Below the pieces are notes generated by a model. The model saw only the letters and a list, made by a program, of their open reading frames with translations, did no database searches and was not told the DNA's origin. A stretch of DNA of 32,020 bases from an uncultured Lachnospiraceae bacterium (GTDB taxonomy: Bacteria > Bacillota > Clostridia > Lachnospirales > Lachnospiraceae): positions 1 through 32,020 of the forward strand of contig CAJTUZ010000027.1 in the NCBI GenBank assembly GCA_910579735.1. The letters run 5' to 3'. A program made the position numbers and the translations under genes. Positions 15,462-22,238 of the stretch are shown in pieces (within the stretch, counting starts at the first letter, position 1; every line of letters begins with the position of its first letter).

Positions 15462-16388
15462 ATGAAAACAAAGATTACGGAGCTTCTGGGAATTGAATAC
15501 CCGATCATCCAGGGCGGCATGGCATGGGTTGCGGAATATCATCTGGCATCGGCCGTTTCAGAGGCCGGCGGACTCGGAATAATCGGTGCGGGCGGCGCCC
15601 CGGCTGCTTTTGTCAGAGAGCAGATACAGAAAGTAAAAGAAATAACCGAGAAACCTTTTGGCGTCAATCTAATGCTGATGAATCCGGAGGCGGATGAGAT
15701 TGCGCAGATCATCGTCGATGAGGGCGTTAAAGTTGTTACAACAGGAGCGGGCAATCCCGGTAAATACATGGCTATGTGGAAAGAGGCAGGTATTAAGGTG
15801 ATTCCCGTTGTGGCAAGTGTGGCGCTTGCGAAGATGATGGAGCGTGCAGGTGCGGATGCGGTAGTGGCCGAGGGCACAGAGTCCGGCGGACATATCGGAG
15901 AAGCGACGACAATGACTTTGGTTCCGCAGGTAGTGGATGCGGTCAGCATTCCTGTTATTGCGGCGGGAGGTATTGCAGATGGCAGAGGCTTCGCGGCAGC
16001 GATGATGTTGGGGGCACAGGCGGTTCAGCTGGGGACAAGGTTCGTTGTTGCCAGGGAATCGATCGTGCATGAGAATTATAAGCAGAAAGTGATTGCAGCC
16101 AAAGATATCGATACTGCGGTTACGGGCAGATCAACGGGACATCCGATCCGTTGTATCCGTAACAAAACAACAAGAGAATATCTGAAATTGGAACAAAACG
16201 GCGCAACGTTGGAAGAACTGGAAAAGCTGACGTTGGGCGGTCTGAGACGGGCAGTCGTAGAAGGCGATGTAACGGAAGGATCCATTATGGCAGGACAGAT
16301 TGCCGGTCTTGTAAAAAAGGAACAGACCTGTGCGGAAATGATCCAGGAGATTATGGCGCAGGCATTGGAGCTTTTGCATACTACATAG
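15462..16388 (+). CDS. fabK: Enoyl-ACP reductase II (FMN-dependent)
   Basis: A 308-residue flavoprotein that reduces trans-2-enoyl-ACP, the last step of each elongation cycle. It shows IEYPIIQGGMAWVA (11-24), GLGIIGAGGAP (37-47), ESGGHIGE with H144 at the position of the catalytic histidine known for pneumococcal FabK, and IPVIAAGGIADGRG. It lacks the C-terminal cysteine cluster of the second superfamily member in this cluster. The start ATG 15462 follows AAGGA by 7 bases; an in-frame TTG at 15456 is less likely. It shares a transcript with acpP and is followed by a hairpin at 16440-16467. Confidence 0.93.
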   Translation: MKTKITELLGIEYPIIQGGMAWVAEYHLASAVSEAGGLGIIGAGGAPAAFVREQIQKVKEITEKPFGVNLMLMNPEADEIAQIIVDEGVKVVTTGAGNPGKYMAMWKEAGIKVIPVVASVALAKMMERAGADAVVAEGTESGGHIGEATTMTLVPQVVDAVSIPVIAAGGIADGRGFAAAMMLGAQAVQLGTRFVVARESIVHENYKQKVIAAKDIDTAVTGRSTGHPIRCIRNKTTREYLKLEQNGATLEELEKLTLGGLRRAVVEGDVTEGSIMAGQIAGLVKKEQTCAEMIQEIMAQALELLHTT

Positions 16389-16439
16389 CAACAGCCATGT
16401 GATATAAATTTGATAAACATTTGCGTTAGCAGATTCAGG

Positions 16440-16467
16440 AAGCGCAAGCTGCCACGCTTGCGCTTTT
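16440..16467 (+). terminator. Terminator or attenuator after fabK
   Basis: A perfect 10-bp stem, AAGCGCAAGC (16440-16449) with GCTTGCGCTT (16456-16465), loop TGCCAC, followed by TT then CAATAATC. The T-run is short (four T counting the stem end), so termination may be partial. It separates acpP-fabK from the fabD unit and lies just before the second FabT-like site. Confidence 0.7.
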
Positions 16468-16476
16468 CAATAATCA

Positions 16477-16494
16477 AATACTTTGAATATCAAA
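16477..16494 (+). promoter_or_regulatory. FabT-like operator and probable -10 before fabD
   Basis: TTTGA-ATA-TCAAA at 16482-16494 is preceded by AATACT (16477-16482), which aligns with the TATACT -10 of acpP. The flanks also align (ATACTTTGAAT, then TCAAA, then TATT in both). No good -35 is seen, so the promoter is weak or depends on an activator, but the shared block suggests co-regulation with acpP. Confidence 0.6.
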
Positions 16495-16518
16495 ATATTA
16501 GAATCGAGGGAAATTCGT

Positions 16519-17433
16519 ATGGGTAAAACAGCATTTATGTTCCCGGGACAGGGAGCGCAGTATGTAGGGATGGGAAAGGATTTTTACGAGCAGATTCCCG
16601 TTAGCAAAGAGATGTTTCAGCTGGCAGGAGCCGCAAGCGGCCTGGACGTGGAAGCATTGTGCTTTGAAGAGAACGAACAGATCAATATAACGGAATATAC
16701 GCAGATTGCCATGCTTGCAGCGGAGGTTGCTATGCTGAAAGCGGTAGAGGAAAAGGGCATCAAACCGGACGTTACGGCCGGCCTCAGTCTTGGAGAATAT
16801 GGTGCGCTTGCGGCTGGAAGGATCATGTCGCCGGAAGATGTATTTAAAATTGTCAGAAAAAGAGGGATCTACATGCAGGAAGCGGTACCAAACGGCGGCG
16901 CTATGGTAGCGGTTCTTGGTTTAGAGACGGAAGTGATCGAAAAAGTATGTGATGAAACGCCCGGAATGGTGTCTATTGCCAACTATAACTGCCCGGGACA
17001 GATCGTTATTACGGGAGAAGAAGAAGCCGTACAGACGGCGGTAGAGAAACTGACACAGGCCGGAGCGAAAAGATGTGTACCGCTTAAAGTAAGCGGTCCG
17101 TTCCATTCTTCACTGCTTGTCGGAGCAGGCGAGAAACTGGCAAAGGAACTGGAGACCGTATCGATCAATGACATTCAGATCCCTTATATAGCGAATGTGA
17201 CGGCTGATTATGTAACAAAGAAAGAGGATGTGAAACCGTTGTTGGAAAAACAGGTATCTTCTTCTGTCAGATGGCAGCAGACGGTTGAGAAGATGATCAT
17301 GGACGGTGTCGATACGTTTATTGAAATCGGGCCCGGAAAGACACTGTCAGGATTTATGAGAAAGATTAACAGGGATGTGAAAGTTTTGAATATAGAGAAA
17401 GTAGAAGATCTGGAGAAGTTAAGAGAGCTGTAA
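16519..17433 (+). CDS. fabD: Malonyl-CoA:ACP transacylase
   Basis: A 304-residue acyltransferase that loads malonyl groups onto ACP. Seen are FMFPGQGAQYVGMG (7-20), the nucleophile S90 in GLSLGEYGAL, and H196 in SGPFHSSLL. The length matches the family. The start ATG 16519 follows GAGGG by 8 bases; the open frame begins earlier at a TTG inside the operator palindrome, which is rejected. It is the first gene of the second fab transcription unit. A 16-bp perfect palindrome overlaps its stop. Confidence 0.96.
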   Translation: MGKTAFMFPGQGAQYVGMGKDFYEQIPVSKEMFQLAGAASGLDVEALCFEENEQINITEYTQIAMLAAEVAMLKAVEEKGIKPDVTAGLSLGEYGALAAGRIMSPEDVFKIVRKRGIYMQEAVPNGGAMVAVLGLETEVIEKVCDETPGMVSIANYNCPGQIVITGEEEAVQTAVEKLTQAGAKRCVPLKVSGPFHSSLLVGAGEKLAKELETVSINDIQIPYIANVTADYVTKKEDVKPLLEKQVSSSVRWQQTVEKMIMDGVDTFIEIGPGKTLSGFMRKINRDVKVLNIEKVEDLEKLREL

Positions 17434-17447
17434 ACGCTGCAGCGTTT
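17432..17447 (+). repeat. 16-bp perfect palindrome at the fabD stop
   Basis: AAACGCTGCAGCGTTT is its own reverse complement and overlaps the TAA stop codon of fabD. As RNA it could form a 6-bp stem with a TGCA loop, too short for a clear terminator. As DNA it resembles an operator half-site pair with no spacer. Its function is unknown. Confidence 0.6.
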
Positions 17448-17487
17448 AATCGTCCGGATCAGGTAAAAAAGAAAGGAGTATGCAGGA

Positions 17488-18228
17488 ATGTTAACAGGAA
17501 AAGTTGCTCTTGTCACAGGAGCGGGACGCGGGATCGGACGGCAGATTGCATTGACGTTGGCGGGATATGGAGCGGATGTAATCGTGAACTACAACGGTTC
17601 GGCGGATAAAGCAAAAGAAGTAGTCCGCGAGATTGAGAGTATGGGCAGAAAAGCGGCAGCCGTACAGTGTACGGTAGCCGATCATGAGGCTTGCGGGAAC
17701 ATGATAACCGATATGCTTGCGGCGTTTGGGCATATCGATATTTTAGTCAATAATGCAGGAATTACCAGAGACAATCTGATGATCAAAATGACGGAAGAAG
17801 AGTTTGATACAGTCATTCAGACAAATTTGAAAGGGACGTTTAACACTATGAAACATATGTATCGTCCGTTTTTAAAACAGAAAGCTGGAAGAATTATCAA
17901 TCTTTCTTCCGTATCGGGCATTCTGGGGAATGCCGGGCAGGCCAATTACGCCGCATCTAAGGCGGGGGTGATCGGACTTACCAAATCGATGGCAAGGGAG
18001 CTTGCCAGCAGAGGGATCACCGTTAATGCGGTCGCGCCGGGATATATCGATACGGATATGACGCAGGCTATGACTGCCGCGGCGAAGGAAGCGACATTGT
18101 CCCAGATTCCGTTAAGAAGGGTCGGGACGCCTGCAGATATTGCAGAAACGGTTGCATTTCTGGCAAGCGATAAAGCGTCGTATATTACGGGACAGGTAAT
18201 TTCCGTAGACGGCGGAATGGCGATCTAA
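17488..18228 (+). CDS. fabG: 3-oxoacyl-ACP reductase
   Basis: A 246-residue short-chain dehydrogenase that reduces 3-ketoacyl-ACP with NADPH. The nucleotide motif is TGAGRGIG (10-17), NNAG is at 88-91, and the catalytic residues are S141 (NLSSVSG), Y154 and K158 (YAASK). The length is typical. AAGGAG lies about 9 bases before the ATG. It follows fabD by 54 bases and precedes fabF. Confidence 0.97.
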   Translation: MLTGKVALVTGAGRGIGRQIALTLAGYGADVIVNYNGSADKAKEVVREIESMGRKAAAVQCTVADHEACGNMITDMLAAFGHIDILVNNAGITRDNLMIKMTEEEFDTVIQTNLKGTFNTMKHMYRPFLKQKAGRIINLSSVSGILGNAGQANYAASKAGVIGLTKSMARELASRGITVNAVAPGYIDTDMTQAMTAAAKEATLSQIPLRRVGTPADIAETVAFLASDKASYITGQVISVDGGMAI

Positions 18229-18293
18229 GGATAGTAAGGTTAAGCAGATGCTGCGGAGATATCCGTGAGCCGGGGAAAGGAGCAATAACAGAA

Positions 18294-19529
18294 ATGAGCA
18301 GAAGAGTAGTAGTAACGGGTATGGGCGCTATTACGCCGATCGGCCTGAGTGTAGAGGAATTTTGGAAGAGTGTAAAAGAAGGAAAAACAGGTTTTGGTGA
18401 GATCACCAGATTCGACGCTTCGGAATATAAGTGCAGGCTGGCGGCGGAAGTAAAAGGTTTTGAAGGCAAAAATTATATGGATTTTAAAGCAGCCAAAAGA
18501 ATGGAACTGTTTTGCCAGTATGCGGTTGCAGCTACAAAAGAAGCCATGGAAGATGCAGGACTTGATATGGAGAAAGAGGATCCTTTCCGCGTGGGCGTTT
18601 CCGTCGGTTCCGGTATCGGTTCTTTGCAGGCCATGGAACGGGCGCATTCCCGTTTGCTGGAAAAAGGGCCTTCCCGCGTAGAACCGTTATTGGTGCCGCT
18701 TATGATCTGTAATATGGCGGCAGGAAACGTATCCATTCAATTCGGATTAAAAGGGAAAAGTATCAACGTGGTGACGGCATGTGCAACGGGAACCAACTCC
18801 ATCGGTGAGGCATATCGTACCATTCAGTACGGAGATGTGGAAGTTATGATCGCAGGCGGTACGGAAAGCAGCGTTACACCGATCGGAATCGCAGGTTTTT
18901 CCGCTTTGACGGCGCTTACCTCATCAGATGATCCGGCGAGATGCTCTATACCGTTTGATAAGGAAAGAAGCGGTTTTGTAATGGGAGAAGGTTCCGCAGT
19001 CGTTGTCCTGGAGGAACTGGAACACGCTAAGGCAAGAGGAGCCAAAATTTATGCGGAAGTAGTCGGATACGGATGTTCTTCGGATGCTTTTCATATCACC
19101 TCTCCGGCAGAGGACGGTTCCGGTGCGGCGAAGGCGATGGAATATGCGGCAGCGGATGCAGGAGTCGCTATGGAGGATATAACTTATATCAATGCACATG
19201 GAACGAGTACGCATCATAACGATCTGTTTGAGACAAGAGCGATCAAACTTGCTTTCGGCGAACACGCCGGCAGGATCAGGATCAATTCTACCAAATCCAT
19301 GGTAGGACATCTTCTCGGCGCGGCAGGAGCTATTGAATTCGTGACCTGCGTAAAGGAATTGGAAGAAGGATATATTCATCAGACAGTCGGCTATCAGGTG
19401 CCGGACGAAGAATGTGATCTGGATTATTGTAAAGAACCGGTTACAGGTGATTTCATGTATGCGCTTTCTAATTCTTTGGGATTTGGCGGACACAATGCGA
19501 GTATACTTGTAAAAAAATATACGGATTGA
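18294..19529 (+). CDS. fabF: 3-oxoacyl-ACP synthase II
   Basis: A 411-residue elongating condensing enzyme. The catalytic triad is visible: C163 in VTACATGTNS, H302 in INAHGTSTHHND and H339 in KSMVGHLLGAAGAIE. GFGGHNAS near the end is the typical C-terminal glycine loop. Length and motifs fit FabF rather than FabH. AAAGGAG precedes the ATG by 11 bases. It stands between fabG and fabZ. Confidence 0.97.
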   Translation: MSRRVVVTGMGAITPIGLSVEEFWKSVKEGKTGFGEITRFDASEYKCRLAAEVKGFEGKNYMDFKAAKRMELFCQYAVAATKEAMEDAGLDMEKEDPFRVGVSVGSGIGSLQAMERAHSRLLEKGPSRVEPLLVPLMICNMAAGNVSIQFGLKGKSINVVTACATGTNSIGEAYRTIQYGDVEVMIAGGTESSVTPIGIAGFSALTALTSSDDPARCSIPFDKERSGFVMGEGSAVVVLEELEHAKARGAKIYAEVVGYGCSSDAFHITSPAEDGSGAAKAMEYAAADAGVAMEDITYINAHGTSTHHNDLFETRAIKLAFGEHAGRIRINSTKSMVGHLLGAAGAIEFVTCVKELEEGYIHQTVGYQVPDEECDLDYCKEPVTGDFMYALSNSLGFGGHNASILVKKYTD

Positions 19530-19535
19530 TGGCAT

Positions 19536-19555
19536 ATATGACAGTTCTGTCATAT
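19536..19555 (+). promoter_or_regulatory. 20-bp palindrome between fabF and fabZ
   Basis: Perfect 9-base arms ATATGACAG (19536-19544) and CTGTCATAT (19547-19555) with a 2-base centre, starting 7 bases after the fabF stop. The loop is too small for an RNA hairpin terminator and there is no T-run, so a protein-binding site is more likely. It differs from the FabT-like sites. Confidence 0.55.
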
Positions 19556-19592
19556 GACGGCTGGAAAAGAGAATGAAAAAAGGAGAATGGAT

Positions 19593-20021
19593 ATGTCGGT
19601 TTTAAGTGCAAAAGAAATTATGGAGATTATCCCGCACAGGCAGCCTTTTATGCTGCTTGATACGGTGGAAGAACTGGAACCGGGCGTAAAAGCGGTGGCC
19701 AGAAAATGTGTTTCTTATAACGAACCTTATTTCGCAGGACACTTTCCGGATGAACCGGTCATGCCGGGCGTACTGATTATAGAAGCGCTTGCGCAGGCAG
19801 GTGCGGTAGCGATCTTAAGTCAGCCGGAATTTCGGGGAAAGACCGCTTATTTTGCCGCTGTCAATTCTGCCAAATTCAAAGGAAAGGTAACGCCGGGAGA
19901 CGTTCTGACGCTTGAAACACAGATCATTAAGGTAAAAGGACCTATCGGCGTCGGCAGCGCGAAAGCCTATGTCGATGGCAAACTGGTAACATCGGCGGAG
20001 CTTACATTTGCAATTAAATGA
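19593..20021 (+). CDS. fabZ: 3-hydroxyacyl-ACP dehydratase
   Basis: A 142-residue hotdog-fold enzyme that dehydrates 3-hydroxyacyl-ACP to trans-2-enoyl-ACP. Visible are IIPHRQPFMLLD (12-23), the catalytic H50 in YFAGHFPDEPVMPGV and E64 in IIEALAQAG. The start ATG 19593 follows AAAGGAG by 7 bases; upstream in-frame ATGs at 19554 and 19587 are inside the palindrome or too close to the site. It supplies the enoyl substrate to FabK and, by inference, related substrates to the next gene's product. Confidence 0.96.
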   Translation: MSVLSAKEIMEIIPHRQPFMLLDTVEELEPGVKAVARKCVSYNEPYFAGHFPDEPVMPGVLIIEALAQAGAVAILSQPEFRGKTAYFAAVNSAKFKGKVTPGDVLTLETQIIKVKGPIGVGSAKAYVDGKLVTSAELTFAIK

Positions 20022-20063
20022 GCCGGATAAATGGCAATCGCGGTAGCAGAATGGAGTATAACA

Positions 20064-21119
20064 ATGAATATAAAACCTCTTGTGATAGGAGATCTGACAG
20101 CGAAAATACCTGTGATACAGGGCGGAATGGGCGTAGGTATCAGTCTTTCGGGACTTGCGGGCGCCGTTGCAGCGCAGGGCGGTATCGGTATCATATCGAC
20201 GGCGCAGATCGGATACCGCGATCATGATTTTGATAAAGATCCGATCGGATGTAATTTAAAGGCGATCAAAACAGAGATCGCCAAAGCGCGGGAGCTTGCA
20301 GGAAACGGAATTATCGGCGTCAATATCATGATGGCCACACGCAGATATGAAGACTATGTAAAGGCGGCCGTAGAAGCCGGTGTCGACCTGATTATCTCAG
20401 GAGCCGGGCTGCCGATGAACCTGCCTGCGCTCGTGCAAAATGTGAAAACAAAGCTGCTGCCGATCGTTTCCAGTGTGAAATCCGTACAGGTCATCATGAA
20501 ATATTGGATGAAGAAATACCGCAGACTTCCGGATGCCGTTGTTGTGGAGGGGCCGCTGGCGGGCGGACACCTCGGTTTCTCAAAGGAGCAGTTATCGGAT
20601 ATTGAAAATCTTCATTATGATGAAGAGGTAGGAAAGATTATTCAAACGGTAAACGAGACGGCGAAGGAAAACAATACGGATATACCCGTTATTATGGCAG
20701 GCGGAATTTACACGAGAGAAGATATGGAGCACTATCTGGAACTGGGAGCATCCGGTGTGCAGATGGCGACCAGATTCGTCACAACTTATGAGTGTGATGC
20801 GGATGATGCCTATAAGCGCAGCTATATCAATGCCCGGAAAGAGGATATCGTTATTGTGAAAAGTCCCGTCGGAATGCCGGGACGGGCGATCTTAAATCCG
20901 TTTATGAAAAAGGCGGCGCAGGGAAAAATACCCCACGGGAAATGTCATCTGTGCGTCAGTACCTGTAAACCGGAAGAGACGCCGTACTGCATTACGGAGG
21001 CGCTTGTAAATGCTGCGGCAGGGGATGTGGACAATGCGCTTTTATTCTGCGGGGCCAATGCTTACCGCGCAGAGCGGATGGAACATGTAAAAGACATTAT
21101 GGATGAATTTCGTCCTTAA
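20064..21119 (+). CDS. FabX-like NMO-family flavoprotein with C-terminal Cys4 motif
   Basis: A 351-residue member of the nitronate monooxygenase/FabK superfamily. FMN-site segments are IPVIQGGMGVGIS (15-27), VNIMMATRRYEDY (86-98), SGAGLP (112-117), VVEGPLAGGHLGF (160-172, H169 the probable catalytic histidine) and VIMAGGIYTRED (209-220). ASGVQMATRF (229-238) and IVKSPVGMPGRAI (264-276) follow. The C-terminus has C294-x2-C297-x3-C301-x7-C309, absent from FabK. As I recall it, this architecture matches Helicobacter pylori FabX, an Fe-S flavoenzyme that makes the double bond in acyl-ACP. Placement between fabZ and fabH supports a fatty-acid role. The start ATG 20064 follows GGAG by 7 bases. A second enoyl reductase or a true nitronate monooxygenase remain alternatives. 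Confidence 0.82.
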   Translation: MNIKPLVIGDLTAKIPVIQGGMGVGISLSGLAGAVAAQGGIGIISTAQIGYRDHDFDKDPIGCNLKAIKTEIAKARELAGNGIIGVNIMMATRRYEDYVKAAVEAGVDLIISGAGLPMNLPALVQNVKTKLLPIVSSVKSVQVIMKYWMKKYRRLPDAVVVEGPLAGGHLGFSKEQLSDIENLHYDEEVGKIIQTVNETAKENNTDIPVIMAGGIYTREDMEHYLELGASGVQMATRFVTTYECDADDAYKRSYINARKEDIVIVKSPVGMPGRAILNPFMKKAAQGKIPHGKCHLCVSTCKPEETPYCITEALVNAAAGDVDNALLFCGANAYRAERMEHVKDIMDEFRP

Positions 21120-21153
21120 AAATAGGATATGCGCGGGTCCGGCGGATTGGACA

Positions 21154-21179
21154 GCCCGAATTGCCATGCAGTTTCGGGC
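21154..21179 (+). repeat. GC-rich hairpin before fabH
   Basis: The arms GCCCGAA (21154-21160) and TTCGGGC (21173-21179) enclose a 12-base loop. No T-run follows. It lies in the 112-base gap between the FabX-like gene and fabH. It may be a pause or RNA processing structure; no promoter for fabH was recognised in the gap. Confidence 0.45.
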
Positions 21180-21231
21180 GCTCCGCGAGCCGTTAAGACA
21201 TAAATGGATGCAGAGAGGATAGGATAAGAGG

Positions 21232-22194
21232 ATGAGGACAAGAATAATAGGAACCGGAAGCTATCTGCCGGAAACGGTCGTGACAAATGATGATCTGTCA
21301 AAGATCATGGATACATCCGACGAGTGGATAAGCAGTCGTACCGGAATCAGAGAACGCAGACTGGTAAAGGAAGAGACGACGGCATCCATGTCTGTTGCGG
21401 CGGCAGAACGCGCCATGGAAAATGCGGGTGTTTCTCCACAGGAAATTGATTTGATTATTGTCGGCACCATTACGGGGGACTGTGTAACACCGTCTACGGC
21501 GTGTGAAGTACAGGCGCAGATCGGTGCGGAAAATGCTGTTGCGTTTGATATCAATGCAGCCTGTTCCGGTTTTATGTTTGCACTGCACACGGCAGATGCT
21601 TATCTTCAGACCGGTATCTATAAGACAGCGCTGATTCTCGGAGCGGAGACGCTTTCTAAAATAATGGACTGGAACGACAGGAGCACCTGTGTTTTGTTTG
21701 GAGACGGCGCCGGAGCCGCGGTAGTACGCGGGGATACAGCAGGACTGCTGGCGTACGATCAGGGCTCCGACGGAGCAAAAGGAAAGGTTTTATTATGCGA
21801 AAACAGAAAAAATAATAATCCTTTGGTGGAAAATCCTGCGGATTTGAGCTATACTCATATGGATGGGCAGGAAGTTTATAAATTTGCGGTTACGACGGTG
21901 CCTGCCTCTATTCAGAAGGTATTGGATCAGGCAGGACTAAGTGTAGAGGATATTGATTATTTTGCACTGCATCAGGCCAATATCAGAATCATTCAGTCCG
22001 TGGCAAAGCGTTTAAAAGTATCCGAGGACAAATTTCCTACCAGTTTGGACCATTGCGGCAATATCTCGGCGGCCAGTGTACCGATCCTGCTCGATGAAAT
22101 GAACCGGAAAGGAATGTTAAAACCCGGTATGAAGATCGTGCTTTCGGGATTCGGAGGAGGACTTACCTGGGGGTCTGCGGTGATCGAATGGTAA
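21232..22194 (+). CDS. fabH: 3-oxoacyl-ACP synthase III
   Basis: A 320-residue initiating condensing enzyme joining acetyl-CoA (or a branched primer) to malonyl-ACP. The triad is C111 in DINAACSGF, H247 in FALHQANIRI and N277 in HCGNISAAS. SDEWISSRTGIRER (29-42) and the C-terminal GFGGGLTWGS are family signatures. Start ATG 21232 with AGGA 7 bases upstream. It ends the fab cluster in this window. No accBCDA genes follow; the next gene is an unrelated membrane protein. Confidence 0.96.
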   Translation: MRTRIIGTGSYLPETVVTNDDLSKIMDTSDEWISSRTGIRERRLVKEETTASMSVAAAERAMENAGVSPQEIDLIIVGTITGDCVTPSTACEVQAQIGAENAVAFDINAACSGFMFALHTADAYLQTGIYKTALILGAETLSKIMDWNDRSTCVLFGDGAGAAVVRGDTAGLLAYDQGSDGAKGKVLLCENRKNNNPLVENPADLSYTHMDGQEVYKFAVTTVPASIQKVLDQAGLSVEDIDYFALHQANIRIIQSVAKRLKVSEDKFPTSLDHCGNISAASVPILLDEMNRKGMLKPGMKIVLSGFGGGLTWGSAVIEW

Positions 22195-22238
22195 GATAGA
22201 AAAAGTGCAGTGACCGGATAAAAAGGAGTACGGAATTT

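Noticed and set aside
20064..21119. Simple nitronate monooxygenase annotation for the second FMN enzyme
   Set aside because: The name fits only at superfamily level; the Cys4 C-terminus and fab-cluster position favour a FabX-like role, though this is not proven.
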